A DNA stretch of 12,185 nt. Origin: Burkholderiaceae bacterium (GTDB lineage: Bacteria > Pseudomonadota > Gammaproteobacteria > Burkholderiales > Burkholderiaceae_E). The stretch lies in NCBI GenBank assembly GCA_019428955.1, contig JAHYJF010000087.1, positions 1 through 12,185 of the forward strand, written 5' to 3'. The notes beneath the pieces are model-generated. The model was not told the origin of the DNA, did not search any database, and saw only the letters and a program-made list of their open reading frames with translations. The translations under genes and the position numbers were made by a program. Shown piece by piece: positions 5,436 through 12,101 of this stretch (position 1 is the stretch's first letter; the number at the start of each line of letters is the position of its first letter).

Positions 5436-6256
5436 GCCGAGGGCTCCGCCCGTTCGTGGCTGAAACGCTCCACTGGAGAGTTTCCGGGACGCCGCTCACT
5501 CCAGCAGCGTTCGGCCCACGGGCAGAAGCGGCATTCAAAGAAGTCGCGGCTGGTGGCGATGCGGGGCAGCAATTCGCCCGCGTCTGTCGCCCGCAGGATA
5601 CGCACCGCCCGGTCGGACATGCGCTGTGCGAGGGCGGCATCGAAGGGCACCAACTCGTGGTGCATCTCGGCCGTATCCTTGTTGATGGCAGTGAACACAG
5701 CTGGCGCGGCGCTGATGCCGGGCACGCTGGCTTCCATGTAGGCCTGGTAGAGGGCGATCTGGGCGGCATAGACCGGCTTCGAAATGGTGACCCCGTCCTT
5801 GATGCAGGCACGCCAGTTTTTGGCGTTCATGGTCTTGCATTCCCAGAGCGCGGGAACGACCAGTCCGAGACCTTCAGGCCCTTTGGCGATGATACCGTCG
5901 ACATGGCCGCGCACCCGGCCGCCGGCGACGGAGAAACCGAACTGGCCGCCATCGGGGCGGTTGCCCTTTCGGGCGTAGAGATCAAAGCCCGCGCCGCGCA
6001 GCCACTGCACGGCCAGATCCTCGAGGGAATGGCCGATGGCGAAGATGCGCAATAGCTGCCCGGAGAACTCTTGCCCCTCGTCCTTCGGCGCATGGGTGAA
6101 CTCGAACTGCAGGGCCCGTTCGCAGGCGTGGCCAAGGCGAGAGCCGCCGAGATATTCGCGCGGGGTGCCTGCGGCATTGTCAGCGGTAAGTGCTGCGTCG
6201 ACAGCGGCGTTCACCGTCTCGGCGAACTTGGGTTTGTGATTGAAATCCAGCGTCAA
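5432..6256 (-). CDS. Cas4/AddB-like PD-(D/E)XK nuclease with predicted Fe-S cluster
   Basis: A 274-residue RecB-family nuclease, probably an exonuclease that resects phage DNA ends. The nuclease core shows IGHSLEDLAVQWL (74-86), GHVDG with Asp120, LWECK with Glu139 and Lys141, and the QxxxY motif QIALY (166-170). Cys45 near the N-terminus and Cys242-x2-Cys245-x5-Cys251 near the C-terminus have the spacing seen in AddB and Cas4 proteins, which bind a 4Fe-4S cluster. The start is TTG at 6254-6256, overlapping the previous stop as TTGA and preceded by GGAGG seven bases away. No ATG fits. The stop overlaps the primase-helicase start by 4 nt. No CRISPR genes are near, so a role in phage recombination rather than spacer acquisition is inferred. 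Confidence 0.87.
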   Translation of the reverse strand: MTLDFNHKPKFAETVNAAVDAALTADNAAGTPREYLGGSRLGHACERALQFEFTHAPKDEGQEFSGQLLRIFAIGHSLEDLAVQWLRGAGFDLYARKGNRPDGGQFGFSVAGGRVRGHVDGIIAKGPEGLGLVVPALWECKTMNAKNWRACIKDGVTISKPVYAAQIALYQAYMEASVPGISAAPAVFTAINKDTAEMHHELVPFDAALAQRMSDRAVRILRATDAGELLPRIATSRDFFECRFCPWAERCWSERRPGNSPVERFSHERAEPSA

Positions 6257-6681
6257 AACGGCACCTCCGTGTTGCTGGCGATCGCCAGCATCTCGGCGCG
6301 GAAGGCCTCGACGGTGGTGACGATCAGCCGCTGCATGTCGTTGGCGCTGAGGCCGGAGAGTGGGCGGTCCCAGCCGATCTGATCCATCACAGGTGCAAGC
6401 GCGCGCATCACGGCGGGCAGCGCCGCGGTTTCTTCTTCGGTGAAATCGGTCACGGTCAGTCCTTTCTTGGCTTTGTGTGCAAAGAGCCCTTGGCAGGGCA
6501 TCGAGCAGAACCAGTGGTGCCGGCGCTGCGAACGCGGGCGGGTGGGATCGAACCAGCCAAAACCCCGTGTGCGGGATGTGCAGACGGCGCAGAGCAGCGG
6601 GCGGGGATGCCAAAGGCGATCAGGGCGCGGTCGATCCGCAGCCGGCGCGGGCGCGGACGTGATTTGCGCGACATGGGTCAT
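6253..6681 (-). CDS. DUF6511-type zinc-finger protein
   Basis: A 142-residue protein that matches my memory of the DUF6511 pattern in alphaproteobacterial prophages; no search was made. The N-terminal part has CAVC (31-34) followed by RGFGWFDP (39-46) and FCSMPC (58-63), a four-cysteine arrangement that should bind zinc. The rest (about 80-138) is predicted helical and acidic. The ATG overlaps the helicase stop as ATGA (6678-6681) and there is no strong ribosome binding site, so translation is probably coupled to the helicase. Its position between a helicase and a nuclease suggests an adaptor or DNA-binding accessory in DNA processing, which is inference from context only. Confidence 0.85.
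   Translation of the reverse strand: MTHVAQITSAPAPAADRPRPDRLWHPRPLLCAVCTSRTRGFGWFDPTRPRSQRRHHWFCSMPCQGLFAHKAKKGLTVTDFTEEETAALPAVMRALAPVMDQIGWDRPLSGLSANDMQRLIVTTVEAFRAEMLAIASNTEVPF
6264..6268 (-). promoter_or_regulatory. Ribosome binding site selecting a TTG start
   Basis: GGAGG on the minus strand, inside the last codons of the DUF6511-type gene, is seven bases from the TTG at 6254-6256. It is what identifies this non-ATG start for the Cas4-like nuclease. Confidence 0.7.
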
Positions 6682-8369
6682 GCGGCCCGCCGCGCGTCGG
6701 GGGTCGTTGCCATGATCAGCTGACGGATCGCCCGCTTGTTGAAGGTGAAGGTCATTAGCGCCGAGGCGTGATAGCGGGTCAGGCCGTAATTCTGCCGGTA
6801 GGCGGGCGGCAGATATTGCAGCTGTTTTTCCGTGGCGGCCTGGTTCAGCCAGCCGCGCGTCTTGAAGGCGCTCTCGTCGGTCTCGACCTCGTTCAGCCAG
6901 TCGTCGGCCTGTGCGAGGCAGACGGTCCGTTCGCCGATGCCCAGCAAACGCGGACTCTGCCCTTTCGCGCCGCCAACCGCGTGCCAGCGTCCTTCCAGAA
7001 AAAAGATGCCGCCCCAGGCATTGAAACCGTTGGCCATCAGCGCGTCATCGGCCCCGAAGAGGTCGATCCAGGCGAAGCTGGACCGCTTCAAGAGATCGAT
7101 CTCCGTCATGATGAAGCCGCTCAGCGTGCCATCATCCGCCTCTTGTGAACGCAGGTCCTCCTCGCACTCGAACACCTCGCCGCAAAGCGGGCATTCTGAG
7201 CAGGCCAGCGGGATATCCGCCCCACAGGCCGGGCAGACCTTGGTCGGGGCCTCGCCGGTCTCGGTCTTGCCGTCGAGGTCGGCGTCCTGTTCCAGGGTGC
7301 CGTGGATCAGGCTCGACGTGCCGAAATCCAGCACGATGCAATCGATCTTTACGACGCCGGGGTGTTCCTCCGGATCGATAGTGCGCAGGCCGCGCCCGAC
7401 CATCTGGATCATGGTGGATTTGTAGGAGCTGGGGCGCAGCAACACGACGCAGGATGTCGGCGGATGGTCCCAGCCCTCAATGAGCACGGCCACGTTGACG
7501 ATGACGCGAATCTTTCCGGCGGCATAGGCGGCAAGAATGGCCTTGCGGGTGTCGGCCGTCAGATCGCCATGGATCAGCGCGGCAGGCACGTCGGCCGCGT
7601 TGAAGGCCTCAGTCACATGCGCGGCATGGGCAACGGTGGAGCAGAAAACGACGGTCTGGCGATCGCTTGCCTTGTCCTTCCAGTGGTGGATCACCTCCTC
7701 GGTGACAGGCGCGCGGTCCATGATCCCCGCGACCTCGTTCATGTCGAAATCCGCGAGCGTTTTGCGCACGGCGCGCAATTTGTCCTGCACGCCAACATCG
7801 ATGACAAATGTGCGGGGCGGCACCAGATGGCCGGAGGCGATCAGCTCACCCAGACGCACCTGATCGGCGACATTGTCGAACACCTCGCGCAGGCCCTTGC
7901 GATCGCCGCGGTTCGGCGTGGCGGTGACCCCGAAGATCCGGGCGTCTGGGTTGGCAGCGCGGACATGGTCGATGATGCGGCGGTAGCTCTCGGCGACCGC
8001 ATGATGCGCCTCGTCGATCACCAGAAGATCGAGCTTCGGCATGGCGGCGAGATTGCCGATCCGCGCCAAGGTCGGCACCATGGCGAAGATCACCTGACCC
8101 GCCCATGACTTGGCGCTGGCATCGATGACCGAGGTGGTCAGGCCCGGATTGACCCGGGCGAACTTGCCCCGGTTCTGGTCGGTCAATTCATCGCGATGCG
8201 CCAGCACGCAGGCCTTGGCGGCGCTATCGCCGATCACCTCCCCGGTGACCGCCGACAGCATGATCGTCTTTCCCGCGCCGGTTGGCGCGATACCCAGCGT
8301 GTTGCCGTGGGCATCAAGCGCAGCAATGCTGCGCTCGACGAAGGTTTTCTGACGGGGGCGGAGCCGCAT
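6678..8369 (-). CDS. SF2 DEAH-box helicase with zinc-ribbon insertion
   Basis: A 563-residue ATP-dependent helicase of the type found in phage replication blocks. All hallmark motifs are visible: Walker A APTGAGKT (28-35), motif Ia LAHRDEL (56-62), DEAH (119-122), motif III TAT in GVTATPNR (147-154), a motif V region NVAVLIEGWDHP (292-303), and motif VI QMVGRGLR (322-329). After the core comes a zinc ribbon with Cys379-x2-Cys382 and Cys390-x2-Cys393-x2-Cys396. A C-terminal region of about 165 residues follows that I do not recognise. The ATG is 10 nt after the SSB-like stop, with GAGGG upstream. The gene likely unwinds or remodels forks or recombination intermediates with the adjacent SSB and annealing ATPase. 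Confidence 0.93.
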   Translation of the reverse strand: MRLRPRQKTFVERSIAALDAHGNTLGIAPTGAGKTIMLSAVTGEVIGDSAAKACVLAHRDELTDQNRGKFARVNPGLTTSVIDASAKSWAGQVIFAMVPTLARIGNLAAMPKLDLLVIDEAHHAVAESYRRIIDHVRAANPDARIFGVTATPNRGDRKGLREVFDNVADQVRLGELIASGHLVPPRTFVIDVGVQDKLRAVRKTLADFDMNEVAGIMDRAPVTEEVIHHWKDKASDRQTVVFCSTVAHAAHVTEAFNAADVPAALIHGDLTADTRKAILAAYAAGKIRVIVNVAVLIEGWDHPPTSCVVLLRPSSYKSTMIQMVGRGLRTIDPEEHPGVVKIDCIVLDFGTSSLIHGTLEQDADLDGKTETGEAPTKVCPACGADIPLACSECPLCGEVFECEEDLRSQEADDGTLSGFIMTEIDLLKRSSFAWIDLFGADDALMANGFNAWGGIFFLEGRWHAVGGAKGQSPRLLGIGERTVCLAQADDWLNEVETDESAFKTRGWLNQAATEKQLQYLPPAYRQNYGLTRYHASALMTFTFNKRAIRQLIMATTPDARRAA

Positions 8370-8379
8370 GGTCGGTCCC

Positions 8380-9045
8380 TCACTCGGCCCAGCTGGGGCG
8401 CCCGGAAAAACCGGGGGCCGCAGGGGATTGCGGAGTCTGCGGTTGCGGCGTGGGCGCGGTGTAGCCCTGAGCCGGGGCGGCGTAGCCCTGCTGCGGCGCG
8501 CTCATTACCGGGGGCTGGCCGTAACCCTGCATCTGAGCGGCCGATCCTTGCCCCATCAGCTGCGCATAATCGCGGTGGCTGGGCGTGACGGCCGAGCGAA
8601 CCTCGTTCTTGTCCTCGCCGTTGGTGTCGGAACCGATGTCCATCCGGGCGATGAATTCGATCCCGTCCAGTTCAGCAAAGCCGCCGATCCGGCGTTTGGC
8701 CTGCGCTTGCGGCGAGTTGTCCTTGTCATCGAGCCCGCGCGCCGAGTTCAGGATGCCCTTGATCAGGCCACGCCCGGCGTTCGCCCAATCGGGGCCCTTC
8801 GGGCTGTAAAGCCCGATCAGCGACCAGATCTTGCGTTTGGCAAAGGGCCCTTCGACCACGGTATATTCGGCGTCGAGATAGACAGCTCCGGTGGCGCCGC
8901 GTTTGGCATAGCCGCCGGTCCAACCTTGGGAGGGATCATCGAAGCCGCCGGGGCGAATGGTCAGTCGCACCTTGGCGAGCGTGCCCTTCGGGATGACGTT
9001 GCTGTTGCTTTGCGCGGAGTTGAAGTCGTTCCAGAGACCAGTCAT
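8380..9045 (-). CDS. Single-stranded DNA-binding-like protein with disordered tail
   Basis: A 221-residue protein that I read as a phage SSB-like (DUF669-like) factor partnering the upstream ATPase. Residues about 1-150 form a compact beta-rich domain, with segments such as TLAKVRLTIRPGG (22-34) and AVYLDAEYTVVEGP (54-67), compatible with an OB fold. Residues about 165-215 are Gln/Pro/Gly/Tyr-rich, with repeats of the QGYxAP type (187-198), and the end is PSWAE. A disordered linker plus an acidic/aromatic tip is the classic SSB layout, although the usual DDxPF is absent. The ATG at 9043-9045 has AAGGAC upstream and begins 13 nt after the ATPase stop. The SSB role rests on context and composition, not on a family match. 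Confidence 0.72.
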   Translation of the reverse strand: MTGLWNDFNSAQSNSNVIPKGTLAKVRLTIRPGGFDDPSQGWTGGYAKRGATGAVYLDAEYTVVEGPFAKRKIWSLIGLYSPKGPDWANAGRGLIKGILNSARGLDDKDNSPQAQAKRRIGGFAELDGIEFIARMDIGSDTNGEDKNEVRSAVTPSHRDYAQLMGQGSAAQMQGYGQPPVMSAPQQGYAAPAQGYTAPTPQPQTPQSPAAPGFSGRPSWAE

Positions 9046-9058
9046 CGGATTTGTCCTT

Positions 9059-9958
9059 TCAGTCGGCGATGGGGGAATTGGATTGGTCAGCGCCGCCGAC
9101 CGCCGATGGAGCGGGCAGCTGTGGCGGTGCAAAGGTCAGGCGTCGTTCCACGGGGATCAGGGGCCCGCGGATTTTCTCCATCAGTTGGCCCAGATGCGGC
9201 GGCTCCAGCAGCGCGAGGCGCCCCGAGCGGTCCTTGGCCGGATAGCCCCAGGGGTTCAGCGTCTGGCAGACGAAGCCCCGCTGCGGTTGACCCTGCGCGT
9301 CGGGCACATCGATCATGGTGATGACCTGATCGACGATCCCGGGCAGTTCCAACCCGGTCTTGGAGCCGTCGATCTGCGGTGAGAACACCTTGCGGTTGAA
9401 GTCATCCAGCTTCTGATCGAGGATGCCGACGAACCAGACGTTCTTGCCGCGTGTGTGCTGCAGATGCGTGAGCCAGGCGATCATCTCGCGGCCATGGAGC
9501 CCGTAAGCACCCCGGACATCCGGCTTGCCGGTTTTCTCCGACATTGCTTCGGGTTGGCCCTTGCACCACTGGAAGCACAGACGCCCGGCGACCGTGATCG
9601 AGTCGATGAACACCGTGTCGTATTTGTCGAGCGCGGCGGGATCGCCAAACCGCCCGCGGACCTCATCGCAATGCGCCTGGCTGTAGGGCTGGTCGGCACG
9701 GAGCGCCGGGTTCGGACCGCCGATGAACACCGCGAAGTCCCGGCATTCCTTCCAGGTGCGCGGACGGATCACGTCGATCGCCAGCCCCTCGATGGCCAGG
9801 TCCCCGGCTTCGAGATCGAAGAACAATGTGGTCGTCGCCCACAGCGTCCACAGCAAGGTGGTTTTGCCAATCCCGGACGGGCCGAAGATGACGCCCTTGA
9901 TGCCGCGCTGTTCGGCCATGCGCTGATCGGCGGTGATGATGGGGAGTGCACCGGTCAT
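9059..9958 (-). CDS. Sak4-like RecA-fold ATPase (AAA_24-type nucleotide-binding protein)
   Basis: A 299-residue phage ATPase, probably a Sak4-type single-strand annealing recombinase. Walker A is GPSGIGKT (26-33). FFDLEAGD (46-53) holds the Glu that corresponds to the catalytic or switch acidic residue in RecA-like folds. Walker B is DTVFIDS (114-120). HLQHTRGKNVWFVGILDQ (165-182) and PGIVDQVITM (206-215) fit the rest of the core. The C-terminal 25 residues are Pro/Ser-rich. Sak4 proteins are small Rad51-like proteins encoded beside an SSB (established family knowledge), and that is the arrangement seen here. The ATG overlaps the previous stop as ATGA (9955-9958). An ATPase with another task in replication is the alternative. 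Confidence 0.85.
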   Translation of the reverse strand: MTGALPIITADQRMAEQRGIKGVIFGPSGIGKTTLLWTLWATTTLFFDLEAGDLAIEGLAIDVIRPRTWKECRDFAVFIGGPNPALRADQPYSQAHCDEVRGRFGDPAALDKYDTVFIDSITVAGRLCFQWCKGQPEAMSEKTGKPDVRGAYGLHGREMIAWLTHLQHTRGKNVWFVGILDQKLDDFNRKVFSPQIDGSKTGLELPGIVDQVITMIDVPDAQGQPQRGFVCQTLNPWGYPAKDRSGRLALLEPPHLGQLMEKIRGPLIPVERRLTFAPPQLPAPSAVGGADQSNSPIAD

Positions 9959-10437
9959 GCCGACACCCCCTGCCGCGCCTGCAGCGCATCAGCGTCGTCG
10001 GCGGTTACCGCTACGTAGAGCGCATCCAGACGGTCAGCTTCGTTCAGGCATTCCTTGCCCTTGCGCCGCATGAAACGACGGGCATCGTCGAGCAGGTCGG
10101 GTTCCGCGATGAGGTCCGGGATCGCGACGTATTCCTCGGCGCTTTCCACGAAGTAGGACTTCGAGCGCAGGTCCTGGACAAATGGCGCGAATGTCTCGCT
10201 GATCGCAGAGAAATCCGACTGCCCCAAAACGTCGTTCTGGTTGCGCAGGATGCGCTTGACCTCGGTGATGATCCCGGTGCGAAGCATCCGCATCGCACCC
10301 TCCTGCCGCGCCTGCGCACAGGTGAGCGGAAATGCTGTCTGCATCATGTCATCGGCGATTTTCGGGGCGTTGTTTCCGAGCTGAGAGGCAGCCTCCCAGA
10401 CACCTTCGGCAAAACCCGCTGATTGGCTATCGAGCAT
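9955..10437 (-). CDS. Protein of unknown function, 160 aa, upstream of Sak4-like ATPase
   Basis: I do not recognise this protein. It has 160 residues, mostly predicted helix. A central basic segment MLRTGIITEVKRILRNQND (50-68) is followed by FVQDLRSKSYFVESAEEY (88-105) and an acidic stretch IPDLIAEPDLLDDARRFM (109-126). No signal peptide, membrane segment or metal motif is seen. The ATG at 10435-10437 overlaps the end of the upstream gene by 11 nt and has AAGGAG seven bases away. Reading further upstream in this frame gives Arg/Pro-rich noise over the neighbour, so the short start is right. The four-base overlap with the Sak4-like gene suggests a partner in the same recombination step. Confidence 0.8.
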   Translation of the reverse strand: MLDSQSAGFAEGVWEAASQLGNNAPKIADDMMQTAFPLTCAQARQEGAMRMLRTGIITEVKRILRNQNDVLGQSDFSAISETFAPFVQDLRSKSYFVESAEEYVAIPDLIAEPDLLDDARRFMRRKGKECLNEADRLDALYVAVTADDADALQARQGVSA

Positions 10438-11200
10438 CAAACCACTCCTTGATTGTTGTGAAAGCTGCTGACCCTTGGGCGATGGCGTTGGCATCGAGGT
10501 CGTGAAACGGGGTATCCTGGGCCTGACGCATGCCGCCGCGGGCAAGGGCGAGGTTCCCTTCCGAAGCCCACTCGGCAAAGGCGCGGAACGTGCCGGTGAC
10601 ATGCCGCCACGCCGCCTGCTCGGGCGTCGGAGGAACATAGAGCGGGTTGCGCCGGCTGGCGGGCCGCTGCGGGCGCAACCCACGCATCGCGGCATCGACC
10701 ACCATCTTGCGCAGGGCCGCGCGCGTCGGTTCCTCGCCACGTTCCAACCGATCATCAAGCGCACGGCGCACGATGCCGGGGTCTGCCGCCTCGGCGTCGC
10801 GGATCTGGCGGGCCTCGTGAATTTCATCGCGGCGCATGCCAAGATCGGCTGCCGAAGCAGTGTTGTGGTCCTCAACACTGCTCCTGTCGCCACCGTTGCG
10901 CTTTATCTCGCCCCGTGCCTGCGCCGCATCGTATTCGTCCGCCAGCCGGCGCTTGGCGCGGGCCTCGATCTCGAGCGCATGGGCCTGAGCGCGATGCGCC
11001 GCAGCGACGAGATCGTCATGGGCGCTCTTGGCGCGTTGCAGCCGGGCGGCGCGTTTCGCCACGTCGTAGGCCAGTCCGGCCACCTCGCGCGCCTCGAGTA
11101 CTTCGGCCGCGGACTTCGCGCCCGAGAGCATGCTGGTGGCGCGGTCGATCAGGCTGGGCAGGTCGTGCGACGGGGCCGATACCGGGGCGAGCAGGCTCAT
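10427..11200 (-). CDS. Coiled-coil protein with ParB-like helical segment, function unknown
   Basis: A 257-residue phage-type protein. Residues about 31-95 are Ala/Arg/Glu-rich and should form a coiled coil (AAEVLEAREVAGLAYDVAKR at 31-50, then similar heptads). A basic turn GEIKRNGGDRSSVED (97-111) precedes TASAADLGMRRDEIHEAR (114-131), which resembles the helix-turn-helix of ParB/KorB-type proteins. RRALDDRLERGEEPTRAALR (145-164) and a C-terminal domain (about 195-257) follow. The start is the ATG at 11198-11200, overlapping the preceding stop as ATGA; longer readings of this frame only add Arg-rich noise. DNA binding is inferred. It might act as a regulator or a replication accessory factor. 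A 10-bp inverted repeat is embedded in its coding sequence. Confidence 0.82.
   Translation of the reverse strand: MSLLAPVSAPSHDLPSLIDRATSMLSGAKSAAEVLEAREVAGLAYDVAKRAARLQRAKSAHDDLVAAAHRAQAHALEIEARAKRRLADEYDAAQARGEIKRNGGDRSSVEDHNTASAADLGMRRDEIHEARQIRDAEAADPGIVRRALDDRLERGEEPTRAALRKMVVDAAMRGLRPQRPASRRNPLYVPPTPEQAAWRHVTGTFRAFAEWASEGNLALARGGMRQAQDTPFHDLDANAIAQGSAAFTTIKEWFDAR
10856..10882. repeat. Perfect 10-bp inverted repeat within the coiled-coil gene
   Basis: AGCAGTGTTG (10856-10865) and its exact complement CAACACTGCT (10873-10882) flank a seven-base loop. It encodes the Ser-Ser-Val-Glu-Asp-His-Asn-Thr-Ala part of the protein, using A/T-ending codons that differ from the GC-rich codons around it. 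No T run follows on either strand. It may be a protein-binding site or an RNA hairpin, or chance. Confidence 0.45.
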
Positions 11201-11685
11201 TGATCGCCCCCCTGCGGAACGATTTCGATCTTCAGCGTGCCGGTGCGCACCGTGCGCGCGGGCTCGAAACCGGCGCGGATTGCATCGGGCCAGGCGACAT
11301 ATTTGCGCTCGGGCACCTTGTAGGCGATATCGACATACTGAGCGGGATCGTCTTTGGCCGCGCGCATGCGCTCGACCATGGCGGCGAGCCGGTCCTGATC
11401 CCAATCGACCCGCTTCGGCAGATCGGCGACCACGGTGAAATCGCCCTCGTCGAAGCGCACCGTGCCAGTGTCCTTGGCCTGCGACTGGCGTTCCTCGGCG
11501 GCGCGGGTCGCAAAACGGACCTCCAGCGCCCCGTCGAGGCGGGACTTCGCGGCCTTGTCGCGCTTGAGGCGCTCGTCGACATCGCGCTGCAGGACGGCCA
11601 GCAGTTCGATCGGCAGCCGGGCGATGTCTTGCAGGCCGAGGCTCGGCAGATCATCGACAGTGGGGGAATTCGCGGGAAACGGCAT
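11197..11685 (-). CDS. Protein of unknown function, 162 aa
   Basis: I recognise the style of this protein from alphaproteobacterial prophages but cannot name a function. A helical first half includes LPIELLAVLQRDVDERLKR (24-42). Residues about 74-98 (GTVRFDEGDFTVVADLPKRV) look like beta strands, and the C-terminus has YKVPERKYVAWPDAIRAGF (122-140) followed by ARTVRTGTLKIEIV (143-156). There are no cysteines, no signal peptide and no membrane segment. The start is the ATG at 11683-11685 with GGAGA upstream. A TTG 15 codons earlier overlaps the previous stop codon but lacks a comparable ribosome binding site. The end overlaps the next ATG by 4 nt. Being first in a DNA-processing block suggests a nucleic-acid-related role, which is weak inference. 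Confidence 0.82.
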   Translation of the reverse strand: MPFPANSPTVDDLPSLGLQDIARLPIELLAVLQRDVDERLKRDKAAKSRLDGALEVRFATRAAEERQSQAKDTGTVRFDEGDFTVVADLPKRVDWDQDRLAAMVERMRAAKDDPAQYVDIAYKVPERKYVAWPDAIRAGFEPARTVRTGTLKIEIVPQGGDQ

Positions 11686-11726
11686 CTTAGGGTCTCCATG
11701 ATTGGCAAAAAGGGATTGGAGGGCGG

Positions 11727-12083
11727 TCAACAGGCAGCCTCTTGCTCAGCGAGCAGCAGCGCGGACAGCGAGACGGCTGCGGCCTTCGGCTTCGGTCGGG
11801 CGACGGCGATGTAGGCGAATTGGTCGGTGCCGATCCGTTCCTGGACGAGATGCACGAGGCCCCGTTCGGCGGCCCAGAAGGCGCGGGATCCGAGCCGCGT
11901 CAGTTCCGTCCGCTGCTGGTCCGGCAGGCGGGCGAACATCGGGAAGATGTCGAGGGCCAGAAAGCCGCGGTGGTATTCCAGCCTGTCGCCGGGCACGGCC
12001 TGGCCAATCCAGGCGCAGAACTCGATTTCGGCGAGCGGTCGGCTAGCGCGGACCGTGATGAAGGGTGTGGTTCCCATAAACAT
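11727..12083 (-). CDS. Protein of unknown function, 118 aa
   Basis: Not recognised. The 118 residues begin MFMGTTPFITVRASRP and contain FCAWIGQAVPGDRLEYHRGF (22-41), which has strand-turn character. A helical part follows, with LPDQQRTELTRLGSRAFW (53-70), then FAYIAVARPKP (88-98) and an Ala/Leu-rich end. There is no transmembrane segment or metal motif. The ATG at 12081-12083 is preceded by AAAGGAGG with a five-base spacer, the strongest ribosome binding site in the right half of the window, so it may be well translated. It is separated from its neighbours by 18 and 41 bp. Confidence 0.8.
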   Translation of the reverse strand: MFMGTTPFITVRASRPLAEIEFCAWIGQAVPGDRLEYHRGFLALDIFPMFARLPDQQRTELTRLGSRAFWAAERGLVHLVQERIGTDQFAYIAVARPKPKAAAVSLSALLLAEQEAAC

Positions 12084-12101
12084 GATCTCCTCCTTTCCCC
12101 G

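Noticed and set aside
5432..6256. Cas4-like nuclease as part of a CRISPR adaptation module
   Set aside because: No cas1, cas2 or repeat array is present, and the neighbours are recombination and replication genes.
8368..9321. Plus-strand open frame of 317 codons
   Set aside because: Antisense to the SSB-like and Sak4-like genes, with no recognisable motifs and no ribosome binding site.
10915..11814. Plus-strand open frame of 299 codons
   Set aside because: Antisense to three minus-strand genes joined by start/stop overlaps; its N-terminal part is Arg/Pro-rich noise.
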